NCBI GenBank assembly: GCA_036558645.1
Contig: DATBFG010000086.1
Coordinates: forward strand, 1 to 64,000
DNA: 64,000 bases
Reading direction: 5' to 3'
From: DATBFG01 sp036558645
GTDB lineage: Bacteria > Acidobacteriota > Terriglobia > Terriglobales > Acidobacteriaceae
Numbering within the stretch: position 1 is the stretch's first letter; each line of letters starts with the position of its first letter. A program made the translations under genes and the position numbers. The notes under the pieces are model-generated. The model ran no database searches. It saw only the letters and a program-made list of their open reading frames with translations, and was not told where the DNA came from. This document shows positions 43,792-51,234 of the stretch, one piece after another.

Positions 43792-43956
43792 TTACTGAAT
43801 AGAACTGGCCACCGAAGAGAAGACATTGTTGGCGTTTGTGCCGATCAACCGAATCGTGCCCACGACGATCACAAGGATCACGGCTAACATCACTGCATAC
43901 TCGGCAATATCCTGCCCTTCTTCTTCGGAGCAAAGTCTTCGAAGAACTTCCGTCAT
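43792..43956 (-). CDS. flp: Flp/Fap-type pilin subunit (first copy)
   Basis: A 54-residue prepilin: short charged leader MTEVLRRLCSEEEG, cleavage site G followed by QDIAEY (Glu5 and Tyr6 of the mature pilin, as in all Flp pilins), then a hydrophobic helix AVMLAVILVIVVGTIRLIG and the C-terminal NNVFSSVASSIQ. AAGGAGG lies 6 nt before ATG 43956, so the longer frame to 44034 is rejected. It needs a TadV/CpaA prepilin peptidase, which is not in this window. It is nearly identical in layout to the second pilin upstream. Confidence 0.93.
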   Translation of the reverse strand: MTEVLRRLCSEEEGQDIAEYAVMLAVILVIVVGTIRLIGTNANNVFSSVASSIQ

Positions 43957-44158
43957 TTCAAACCTCCTTAAATCGCCTGCAAGATGATCCGCACCCGTGC
44001 TGTCGGACCAATACCGCTTGTCTCCCATGTGCACTACAATCTGCGTTCAAATGGATCAAAGACTTGCGAAGGGAGGTAGGGGTCCAGCACCCGACCTCGT
44101 GGCACCATAATACCCTGTCAGGTAGCCCTAAAACGACAAAATGTTGCACTTAGGAGTA

Positions 44159-44179
44159 ATTCCTTGGATGGCAAGGAAT
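44159..44179. repeat. Perfect 8-bp inverted repeat in the leader of the first pilin gene
   Basis: ATTCCTTG, GATGG, CAAGGAAT lies between the two pilin genes, about 200 nt upstream of the first pilin start. It may be a regulator site or an mRNA hairpin. No consensus sigma-54 element is present near it. Confidence 0.4.
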
Positions 44180-44199
44180 GGACTTGCATGCCCTGGGAG

Positions 44200-44216
44200 G
44201 GCCCGAAAATCGGGCC
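44200..44216 (-). terminator. Hairpin overlapping the stop codon of the second pilin
   Basis: Read on the minus strand, GGCCCGA-TTT-TCGGGCC is a perfect 7-bp stem with a 3-nt loop that touches the TAG stop of the 44216-44380 pilin. No T-run follows, so it may be an attenuator or an RNA-stabilising hairpin instead of a complete terminator. Confidence 0.45.
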
Positions 44217-44380
44217 TACTGTATCGAACTGGCCACCGAGGAAAAGACGTTGTTGGCTTGGGACCCGATCAGCCGGATAGTGGCCACGGTAATGGCCAAG
44301 ATAACCGCTAGCATGATGGCGTACTCGGCGATGTCCTGACCGGACTCATCGCGCCAAATTCGAGCACACAATCCCCTCAT
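44216..44380 (-). CDS. flp: Second Flp/Fap-type pilin subunit (54 aa, easily missed)
   Basis: Translating the minus strand gives a 54-residue prepilin: leader MRGLCARIWRDESG, then QDIAEYAIMLAVILAITVA with Glu5 and Tyr6 after the cleavage Gly, and TIRLIGSQANNVFSSVASSIQ shared almost exactly with the first pilin (TIRLIGTNANNVFSSVASSIQ). The gene is exactly the same length as the first copy and was below the length limit of a standard 60-residue ORF call. GAGG lies about 7 nt before ATG 44380. Both are at the 5-prime end of the Tad operon. Tandem Flp genes usually reflect duplication; one may be the main subunit. Confidence 0.92.
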   Translation of the reverse strand: MRGLCARIWRDESGQDIAEYAIMLAVILAITVATIRLIGSQANNVFSSVASSIQ

Positions 44381-44592
44381 CGTCGGCCTCTAGGGTAGGG
44401 TTTCAGTGGGGGAGGGCCGCCGCGATGTCAGCGATTCGGTTTGTTCATGGATTCCGCATGGCAAGATTACCCGAGCGACTGCACGCTTGCTCTGATGCTG
44501 CGGAATCGAGAGTACCTGCCTATCATACGCTGAGTACCTTCGAAGACAACAACAAAACTGCGAAAAGGGCGGGATTACCAAAGTAACGGCGG

Positions 44593-46053
44593 CTATGGCC
44601 CTCGGGTCATAAGCACTGCCGAATGATCGGCATATAGTTGCTTCCAGCCCGCTCTTTTTGCCAGAACGGAAATCAACGGAGCATCGGGTGGCAGAAATAC
44701 GGTGCGGATGTTCCATTCCTCCAAGACCCGCTCCCACCGGCTCGATTGGACCAAGTAGGTGGAGGCGAGTTCGTCGAGAAAATCGTCTCCATAAAGGTCC
44801 GCGCGTCCGTCGATGAACACGGCGTAATCGGGATATAGCTTCCAAATCAGATACCCACCCCAGTTGGGGTTGTTGAGGATCGGCCCGGGAGGGTGGTTCG
44901 CGTCTATGTATGCCACTGCGGCGGCAGGAAAAGCCTTGGCTTCGACCTCGGATTGCTGCTTCGCAACGTAGAGCACCCGCAGTACGGCAAAGCTACAGAA
45001 CCCAATCAGAATCGCCATATTTAGGAGTGCCGCGGTCAATCCCGGAGGTCCGGGCCTTTCGCGCAGTCCCCAGCCGTTCTCATCAATTATTGCGATACCA
45101 AGTTCGCTCATGATAGGCACCGCCACCAGGACGAAAATTCCCACATGGCGCCCGGACTGTAGAGCGGCGGCGAGCGTGACAGTGAGCAAGAGCAGTTCCC
45201 GCGGGCGAAGTTTGCGGGGCGAGAACGCCACCAAGCCGATGACTGCGAGGATTAGCAGGAGAAGTGGAATCTGTTCGTGTAGGTGGAAATTAGGTGATGC
45301 CCATTCGTCAATGTAACGCTGCATGGATTTCGACTGGATGGTCTCCAGGGGATAAACAAATAGGCGGACGCCGTTTGGATTCAGAGGAACGACGCTCAGA
45401 CATGCAAGGATCGCCACCCCTAATCGCTTCAGCCGAGGCAAGGTCTCGGGCCAGTGTGAAAAACCGAACACGCAGTCCAGCACTAGACCAAGCCAGAAAA
45501 TAGCCATCACTCCGATACCTAGGGCGTATTCGGCATGAAGGTTTACCCACAAGAGCATGAGCGGTATCGTGCACCAGAGAACACTTTTCCGGATTGCCGA
45601 TTTCTCGAGAATCACCAGAAACACGCTTGCCAGTAGTAGCGACAGAGTGTGGGGGCGTACGCCCCACGTCGACTGAGAAGCGATGGCTCCCCATAAGGTC
45701 AGAATGGCCGCGAGGTAGGGCTGTCCTGCGCAGCGCCGGTAAAGCAGCAAGAATGTGACGCCTGTGACAGCCCCGAACGCCAGGATCAGTCCTAGCCAAC
45801 TTGCCCCGCGATACAACAAATAGATCAGTACTTCCGAGAGCCACTCATGGCTGACCCATGGCTGTCCATGGCGCGTGAAGGAGTAGGGATCCGTATGAAA
45901 GACCGCATGGTTTTGAAGAATGAGTTGACCGGTCCGCAGATGCCACCAGAAGTCCGGATCGCCGACGTTGCGGGAGGCCATGAGAAACAGGCCTAGAACA
46001 AAGATGACTACAAAAGTGCGCCGCAGTGTGAGCCAATGCTGTATGAAGGGCAT
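44593..46053 (-). CDS. Multi-membrane protein, GT-C-like, paralogue of the gene at 32749
   Basis: A 486-residue protein with about ten helices. The first loop has GDPDFWWHLRTGQLIL and TDPYSFTRHGQPWVSHEWL, and the C-terminal part has WGGYLIWKLYPDYAVFIDGRADLYG; these match the 32749-34326 gene block by block. The acidic motif and topology are like GT-C glycosyltransferases or O-antigen-type enzymes, but the family is unnamed to me. ATG 46053 is preferred to 46113 because a TATACT -10-like element lies between them and the signal helix starts there. It is divergent from a GT87-type gene and upstream of the pilins. Confidence 0.78.
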   Translation of the reverse strand: MPFIQHWLTLRRTFVVIFVLGLFLMASRNVGDPDFWWHLRTGQLILQNHAVFHTDPYSFTRHGQPWVSHEWLSEVLIYLLYRGASWLGLILAFGAVTGVTFLLLYRRCAGQPYLAAILTLWGAIASQSTWGVRPHTLSLLLASVFLVILEKSAIRKSVLWCTIPLMLLWVNLHAEYALGIGVMAIFWLGLVLDCVFGFSHWPETLPRLKRLGVAILACLSVVPLNPNGVRLFVYPLETIQSKSMQRYIDEWASPNFHLHEQIPLLLLILAVIGLVAFSPRKLRPRELLLLTVTLAAALQSGRHVGIFVLVAVPIMSELGIAIIDENGWGLRERPGPPGLTAALLNMAILIGFCSFAVLRVLYVAKQQSEVEAKAFPAAAVAYIDANHPPGPILNNPNWGGYLIWKLYPDYAVFIDGRADLYGDDFLDELASTYLVQSSRWERVLEEWNIRTVFLPPDAPLISVLAKRAGWKQLYADHSAVLMTRGP

Positions 46054-46124
46054 GTCGGCAGGCCATGGGCAGTATAGGATTAACTGCTCTGTTCGCAAAC
46101 CGAGGTGACACAACCCTGGAAAGA

Positions 46125-47345
46125 ATGCGGACGCCGACGATCAGAAACGCCATCGCCGTCTACCTGCTCGCCATGTGCGCAGTGAATTTCTATGTGGTGT
46201 GGGAACTCCGCACCTCTGTGATGCAGGGCTACGGAGATTTCGCTGCTTTCTATACCGCAGGAAGGTTGGTGCAGGAAGGCCGTTCCGCGGAGCTCTATGA
46301 TGCGCAAGCGCAGTGGGAGCTTCAGCAGGAGTTCGCCGCTTCGGTCGCGACACGAAAGGGGCCTTTGCCGTATGTGAGGCCGCCATTTGAAGCACTCCTT
46401 TTCGCTCCACTTGCTTCCTTCCGTTACTCGGTGGCCTTCCTCATTTGGAGTCTGGTCAAGCTCGGGCTGCTGCTCACCGTCTGCTACATGCTTGTTGGCA
46501 AGCTGGAACAACGCCTGTGGGAGCCAGCGCTCGAAGCTGTCCTCGTCCTCGGATTTTTCCCAATAGCTCTTGATTTCCTGCAAGGGCAGGATGGGATTCT
46601 GCTGTTGTTTATTCTTGCGGTGGTGCTCGTCCTTTGGAGGCGCGGCAGCGACATGTTTGCCGGATGCATATTGGCGCTAGGGCTCTTTAAATTTCACCTG
46701 GTGATACCGCTTGCGCTCATTTTCTTATTGCGACGCCAGTACAAGTTGCTGGTGGGCTTTGCTGCGGTTGCGCTGGCGGAGGTGGCACTTTCCATCGCGA
46801 TGGTGGGATGGACCGGGTTTTGGAACTATCCGAAATATCTCCTGGAGACGGCGAACAATCCGGGCACGGGAATGGTTGACTTGCGAGTCATGCCCAACCT
46901 CCGTGCATTGATCGCAATGAGCGTGGGGTGGAATATGCCGCTGTGGATTGCCGTGATAATCGCCGCTGCAGGTGCCTGGGGTGTGGCTTGGCTTTGGAGC
47001 GTCGAGGGGAGAGACCCAGAAGGGGAGGCGATCTCGTTTTCGCTTGCCATCATTACCGCAATCGTCACCAGTTACTACGCCTACGGACAGGATATGACTT
47101 TGATCCTGTTGCCAATCCTGCTCTTGCAGCGGTCAGTGCTCAACCAAGCGGAGCTATCTGGCCTTCCTCGCCGACTCTATTTGTTTGCAATCGGAATCCT
47201 GATGCTCGCACCACTCTACTGGTGGCTGCTGTTTCAGAGCCGCGCGCTCTATCTTGGACTGAGTTTGCCGCTGATTGCTACGCTTGTTGGCCTTGCCTGG
47301 ATGGGGAAATCACGAAGACGTACTCTCAGCGCGAGAGTCGCCTGA
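46125..47345 (+). CDS. GT87 (DUF2029)-type membrane glycosyltransferase
   Basis: A 406-residue integral membrane protein with about ten helices. The first loop GDFAAFYTAGRLVQEGRSAELYD contains the acidic D and is characteristic of GT87/PimE-like polyprenyl-phosphate sugar transferases, as are YVRPPFEALLFAPL, QGQDGILLLFILAVVLVLWRRG (in part) and FKFHLVIPLAL. It probably transfers a hexose or mannose from a lipid carrier on the outer face of the membrane. ATG 46125 has GGAAAG just upstream. The 3-prime end overlaps the convergent membrane gene by 36 bp. Confidence 0.85.
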   Translation: MRTPTIRNAIAVYLLAMCAVNFYVVWELRTSVMQGYGDFAAFYTAGRLVQEGRSAELYDAQAQWELQQEFAASVATRKGPLPYVRPPFEALLFAPLASFRYSVAFLIWSLVKLGLLLTVCYMLVGKLEQRLWEPALEAVLVLGFFPIALDFLQGQDGILLLFILAVVLVLWRRGSDMFAGCILALGLFKFHLVIPLALIFLLRRQYKLLVGFAAVALAEVALSIAMVGWTGFWNYPKYLLETANNPGTGMVDLRVMPNLRALIAMSVGWNMPLWIAVIIAAAGAWGVAWLWSVEGRDPEGEAISFSLAIITAIVTSYYAYGQDMTLILLPILLLQRSVLNQAELSGLPRRLYLFAIGILMLAPLYWWLLFQSRALYLGLSLPLIATLVGLAWMGKSRRRTLSARVA

Positions 47346-48242
47346 CCACTTCTTCCGAAGCAGTTGAGCCCTCGCCATCACCACTATCAACATGGGCAGG
47401 TAAAAGAAGATCACAGTCCAGCGGCCTACCTCGAGGTAGCTGCCCGGCATGTGGTACCAGCGCCAAATGCCCGGCAACCAACTCAAGGCGGCGGTGAAGA
47501 GAATCTCGCGGCGGGATTCCGGTATCAGCCACAAGGTGAACGAATCAAAGAACCATCGCTGCGGCATGATCGACGAAAGCAACAGGAATTGCGCGTCACG
47601 CTCGCGATATCGAAATAATGCGAGGGCTAGCAATGGTCCGGGCAAGGCGAGAATCGGAAAGAAGTGTTCGTAATGGCCGAATTGTCCAATCCATAGGAGT
47701 GGCCAGCGCGGCAACAAGAGCAGCGTCGCTGCGATCAAAACAACACAGGCAACAATTCCTTTGCGAGTCAGGCGCGTTAAGGTCACTGGCAACCCTACTT
47801 GCGGCTTCGCAAGAGTGGCGGGCAGAAGCAAGGGAAAAAACGCCGCCGCCATGATCAGCGGGGCCCACTGCGCTGTGAGAATGCCCGCCCAATATGGATA
47901 AGCCAGAAACACGAATAGCCGATAGTAGCCGTGGGCTGACAAGCCATAGGCAAGCAGGGCAGAGCTAAGCCCGTAGAACGCACCTGCAGCAATCTCGGGC
48001 GGCAGCCAAAGAAATGGGATTCCGAATGGTGCGGCGGTCATGGGGTACTGTTGCAGGGGAGTGTCGTATGGACTCTGCCGTTCCAGCAAGAATCGGGCCG
48101 CGCGTAAAGTCCAAGTGAAGTCAGCAGCGCCAAGCCGCAGGTGTCGCAGGATGTACCAGCAGAACACGCCGCTGGCCGCACCTATCAACACCGAGATCAG
48201 GATTCGCAGGCGCACCGAGGTTTCGCCCGTAAGTTGTACCAT
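47310..48242 (-). CDS. Membrane protein related to GT87/DUF2029 family
   Basis: A 310-residue protein with eight or so helices. The first extracytoplasmic loop has GAADFTWTLRAARFLLERQSPYD, matching the DFxxYxxAxxLLxGxxPYD pattern of DUF2029 proteins, and AAPFGIPFLWLPPE, KPQVGLPV and FYLPMLIVVMAR follow. The family assignment is tentative because the sequence is shorter than GT87 enzymes. It is convergent with the 46125 gene (36 bp overlap) and divergent from the 48272 gene (29 bp gap). Confidence 0.7.
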   Translation of the reverse strand: MVQLTGETSVRLRILISVLIGAASGVFCWYILRHLRLGAADFTWTLRAARFLLERQSPYDTPLQQYPMTAAPFGIPFLWLPPEIAAGAFYGLSSALLAYGLSAHGYYRLFVFLAYPYWAGILTAQWAPLIMAAAFFPLLLPATLAKPQVGLPVTLTRLTRKGIVACVVLIAATLLLLPRWPLLWIGQFGHYEHFFPILALPGPLLALALFRYRERDAQFLLLSSIMPQRWFFDSFTLWLIPESRREILFTAALSWLPGIWRWYHMPGSYLEVGRWTVIFFYLPMLIVVMARAQLLRKKWSGDSRAESTSS

Positions 48243-48271
48243 GTCTCAGCCGTCAGGCCAGGAATGATCAC

Positions 48272-49552
48272 TTGCTGAAAAATTCCAAGCTAGGAATCGC
48301 CATCGCCGCTCTGCTGGCATTCAGCATGTGGTTTTACGTACAGCAAATACTGATTCCATATCAGAAGCGCGATGCTGCGGCTCACAATCAGCCAAGAGGT
48401 ATTCTGTCAGACCTTTATCCCAGGTGGCTCGGCGCGCGGGAACTGCTGCTGCGCGGACACGACCCGTACAGCACAGAAGTCACGCACGAGATTCAACAAG
48501 GCTATTACGGGCGTGAGCTCGACCCCGAGCGGCCGGAAGACCCCAAGGATGAGCAACGTTTCGCGTATCCCGTGTATGTGGTTTTTCTCCTCGCGCCGAC
48601 GGTGCGACTGCCCTTCGAAATCGTACGACCGGGATTCACCATTTTTCTAGTTTTGCTGACGGCGGCAAGTGTGTGGTTCTGGTTCAAGGCGCTGGGCTGG
48701 CGTACCAGCCTTTCCGGCATTTTGATCGCAATTGTTCTTACGTTGGGAAGTCTTCCGGTCGCGCAGGGAATCAAACTGCAGCAATTAAGCCTGCTGGCGG
48801 CTGGCTTGTTGAGCGCCTGTGCAGCCGCTGTTGCCGGTGGGTATCTGGCAATCGGAGGAGTCCTTCTTGCCCTGGCCACGATCAAACCTCAATTGGCATG
48901 GTTGCCGGCCGCCTGGTTGCTGCTTTGGGTAATCCGCGATTGGCCAGCGCGCCAACGTTTCTTCTGGGGTTTCGCCGGGACGATGGCAGCCTTGCTGCTT
49001 GGCGCCCAATGGATATTGCCGGGCTGGACAGGGGAATTCGTGAATGGCATCCGTGCTTATCACCGATATACGCAGAACATATCCGTGCTGGGGCTGCTTC
49101 TCACGCCATTCATTGGTCACTTGGTGTCCATCCTACTAGTCGCGGCAACGTTCTGCTCGAGTTGGCCGCGGCTGAAGCAAAATGCGACAGATCCCGGGTT
49201 CGGTGTTGCATTGGCGGTTTTGATCGCCCTCGATGTCTTGATCGCGCCGATGTTCGCACCCTACAACCAGGTGCTGCTGTTGCCGGCGATTCTTGTTCTG
49301 GCACGGGCAAGTCGGGCTTTATGGCGGGAGGACTTGGTAATACGTTCGCTGAGCGTACTAACGGTTGTTTCTGTCGCCTGGCCTTGGATGGCTGCTTTGG
49401 GATTGATGCTCGCTATGTTTTTCGAGGTGGCTGAAAGAGTTCAGGACGCGTGGAGAGTGCCTTTCTACACAACGTTCATCATCCCAATTCTTGTTTTCAC
49501 ATTCAACGCAGCATTCGCAGTGCGAGCAAGCAGGAGCCAGCGTCTGCATTGA
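48272..49552 (+). CDS. GT87 (DUF2029)-type membrane glycosyltransferase
   Basis: A 426-residue, roughly ten-helix protein. SDLYPRWLGARELLLRGHDPYSTEV is the DUF2029 first-loop motif, followed by RFAYPVYVVFLLAPTVRLPFE, QGIKLQQLSLLAAGLLSACAAA (in part), ATIKPQLAWLPAAWLLLW and FAPYNQVLLLPAILVLAR. These match lipid-linked mannosyl- or arabinosyltransferase-type enzymes by pattern; the sugar is unknown. The start is TTG 48272, since the only nearby ATG (48264) is out of frame and stops at once. Three GT87-like genes in a row suggest a surface glycan or glycoprotein function next to the pilus locus. Confidence 0.83.
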   Translation: MLKNSKLGIAIAALLAFSMWFYVQQILIPYQKRDAAAHNQPRGILSDLYPRWLGARELLLRGHDPYSTEVTHEIQQGYYGRELDPERPEDPKDEQRFAYPVYVVFLLAPTVRLPFEIVRPGFTIFLVLLTAASVWFWFKALGWRTSLSGILIAIVLTLGSLPVAQGIKLQQLSLLAAGLLSACAAAVAGGYLAIGGVLLALATIKPQLAWLPAAWLLLWVIRDWPARQRFFWGFAGTMAALLLGAQWILPGWTGEFVNGIRAYHRYTQNISVLGLLLTPFIGHLVSILLVAATFCSSWPRLKQNATDPGFGVALAVLIALDVLIAPMFAPYNQVLLLPAILVLARASRALWREDLVIRSLSVLTVVSVAWPWMAALGLMLAMFFEVAERVQDAWRVPFYTTFIIPILVFTFNAAFAVRASRSQRLH

Positions 49553-49613
49553 AGAGCGTAGGAAACCATCGGCGATTTGATCGCCAGATTGAAGGTGGGG
49601 GAACTCAGCCCTC

Positions 49614-49850
49614 TCAGGCCGCTTCTTTTGTAGCCAATGCCGTGACTGCACGACCGGAGCCGCCAGTCGAGGATACGACCTTCATCTGGTTCCAGTCATA
49701 TGGCAATTCCTTGCCGCAATCCAAGCAAACTACATAGGTTCCCGTCAGCGAAGCGGCGGCAGTGCGGCGCGAACCAGGCCGCACGGTCCTTGGAAAGCTG
49801 TAATGATTGTGAATGCACCCAAACAGCGAAGCGAACAACTTGGTAAACAT
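49614..49850 (-). CDS. Small conserved protein (78 aa), GCxH and CLDCGKELPYDW motifs
   Basis: I recall similar short proteins in Acidobacteriota but have no function for them. The sequence has LFASLFGCIHNHYSFP near the start and SLTGTYVVCLDCGKELPYDWNQM in the middle, so the two Cys in CLDCGKE and the earlier Cys/His could make a zinc site. ATG 49850 is preferred to 49910. GGAGG lies 9 nt upstream and can fold with a nearby CTCC, so the site may be partly hidden. It follows the ECF sigma and anti-sigma genes on the same strand after 161 bp. Confidence 0.7.
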   Translation of the reverse strand: MFTKLFASLFGCIHNHYSFPRTVRPGSRRTAAASLTGTYVVCLDCGKELPYDWNQMKVVSSTGGSGRAVTALATKEAA

Positions 49851-50011
49851 CAGGAGGGACCTCCACCAAATGGGGCAGAGTCGCACCCCATCCCTGGGAC
49901 TTCCAACCACCTACTTAGATTCTGCTCTTGCCTAAAAGGTTCGACCTTGCGAACCAGCCGTCAAAAAGCGAGCGTGGGAGAAGTAACGGGGAAGTTATGA
50001 ATACAGGGCCC

Positions 50012-50266
50012 TCAGGCGTTTTCCGAACCCGGATGCTTGGTCTTGCATTTTGAAATGATAGCGGACCGCAGGCGCCCGCGAAGATCGTCAGGCAACTCGT
50101 AAAGCTTTGAATCCCGATAGATTTCTATCGTCTTTTTGGTTGTGTCGCAAACGACGTAGCAGTTGTGGCACCACGCGAGATGGCCCTCCAACTCCGACTT
50201 GGTGCGGTCATCAATTACCCCATCCAGGTAGTTGGTTAGCTCCTGGAGGAACTCAGAACATTTCAC
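50012..50266 (-). CDS. Zinc-binding anti-sigma factor (ZAS family)
   Basis: An 84-residue protein with the ZAS motif HLAWCHNC (His-x3-Cys-x2-Cys) in helix-rich context MKCSEFLQELTNYLDG. No membrane helix is present, so it is a cytoplasmic anti-sigma factor, probably redox- or zinc-sensitive. The GTG start overlaps the sigma factor stop (GTGA), so the two are coupled. It likely binds and silences the upstream ECF factor. Confidence 0.92.
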   Translation of the reverse strand: MKCSEFLQELTNYLDGVIDDRTKSELEGHLAWCHNCYVVCDTTKKTIEIYRDSKLYELPDDLRGRLRSAIISKCKTKHPGSENA

Positions 50267-50892
50267 TTTGTGCCATCTCCGCCGTCACGTTTCTGGAAGT
50301 ACCGGCTCAATCTATCGCGCAACTGCAAGCGGGCTCGGAGCAATCGGGATTTCACCGCAGGGACGCTGAGTTCAAGCGCATCAGCTGTCTCTTCGGTAGA
50401 GAGACCTTCCACATCTCTCAGCACAAAAACGGTCCGGAAGCTCGGGGGCAAGCCCTGAATCGTCCGAGTCAAGATGTCGCGCAACTCCGCTTGCGTGTAT
50501 TGCTGCTCCGGATTTGGACTCCAGTCCGCGACCTCTCGCGGAACTGAATCCTCCTCGGTCTTGACATCTTCGTCCAGCGAAACCATGCGTTCGGGCCGAC
50601 GACGCCGCAACTTCATCAGCGCTTCGTTGACCGCGATCCGCACCAGCCAGGTGTAGAACTTCGACTGGCCCTGGAACTGGTTCAGGTTGCTATACGCCTT
50701 TAAAAACGCATCTTGCACCACATCTTCCGCGTCTTCGCGATTCTGGGTGATGTGTTGCGCGATGCGAAATACGTTTCGGTCGTAGCGTCGAACCAGCTCT
50801 TCGAACGCACCGACGTCTCCGCCTTTGGCCGACTGAACCAGCGCCAGCTCGTCACTGACGGGCTCGCTTACTTTTGGTTGGATGGCTGTCAT
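50263..50892 (-). CDS. ECF RNA polymerase sigma factor (RpoE type)
   Basis: A 209-residue extracytoplasmic-function sigma factor. Region 2 reads FEELVRRYDRNVFRIAQHITQNREDAEDVVQDAFLKAY (in part, about 35-70), with the helix FYTWLVRIAVNEALMKLRRRR. Region 4 reads IQGLPPSFRTVFVLRDVEGLSTEETADALELSVPAVKSRLLRARLQLRD (in part, about 143-190). It is transcribed with its anti-sigma factor, and a GGAAC/TCT pair upstream may be its own promoter. The stimulus is unknown. Confidence 0.95.
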   Translation of the reverse strand: MTAIQPKVSEPVSDELALVQSAKGGDVGAFEELVRRYDRNVFRIAQHITQNREDAEDVVQDAFLKAYSNLNQFQGQSKFYTWLVRIAVNEALMKLRRRRPERMVSLDEDVKTEEDSVPREVADWSPNPEQQYTQAELRDILTRTIQGLPPSFRTVFVLRDVEGLSTEETADALELSVPAVKSRLLRARLQLRDRLSRYFQKRDGGDGTK

Positions 50893-51234
50893 TCTGGTCT
50901 CGATGCAACTATTTTCAGCCTGCGCCTGGTTAGAGACTGGCTGTTATTTTACTTGGTAACTGCGGTTCTGGGCGAATCTGTTTGACGTAGGCAGGAGACA
51001 AAGGTTTCCGTAGAATTTGGGGGGGTGGAGTCTGTTCCCCGAGGGGGACAGAAAAACCGGCGGCACCCAGGAGGCCAAGGTACCATCGGTAGGTCCTATT
51101 TCTGAAATAAGTGCAATATAATCAGGATTTACGGGAGAGAATGAACCGAGTGCCGCGCCCCCTGATAGCGCGAGGCGCGGTGTACTCTTAAACGAGAAAT
51201 CCCGTGGAACGGGCGCAGCGGCAACTCCGAAATC
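50893..51234. other. Divergent intergenic region of 342 bp
   Basis: No gene is visible. It contains a minus-strand ECF-like promoter (listed separately), a plus-strand TATAAT at 51117-51122 without a clear -35, and a GC-rich hairpin TCTGTTCCCC-GA-GGGGGACAGA at 51031-51052 that pairs over 10 bp with one G-U pair. The hairpin has A residues, not T, after it on the plus strand, so it is not a terminator. Confidence 0.5.
51011..51038 (-). promoter_or_regulatory. Possible ECF sigma promoter (GGAAC ... TCTA) for the sigma operon
   Basis: On the minus strand GGAAC (51038-51034) is followed after 19 nt by TCTA (51014-51011). This fits the GGAAC-N18-20-TCT layout of RpoE-type promoters and points at the sigma/anti-sigma operon, leaving a leader of about 110 nt. 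It partly overlaps the nearby hairpin. Confidence 0.35.

Noticed and set aside
44390..44845. Minus-strand frame of 151 codons overlapping the GT-C-like gene
   Set aside because: Most of it is out-of-frame overlap with a well-supported membrane protein, with no ribosome binding site.
49571..49585. GGCGAT/ATCGCC hairpin after the last GT87-like gene
   Set aside because: Only 6 bp and no T-run on either strand; not called a terminator.
49937..49955. GGTTCG...CGAACC resembling a tRNA T-arm
   Set aside because: No acceptor, D or anticodon stems around it; simple hairpin only.
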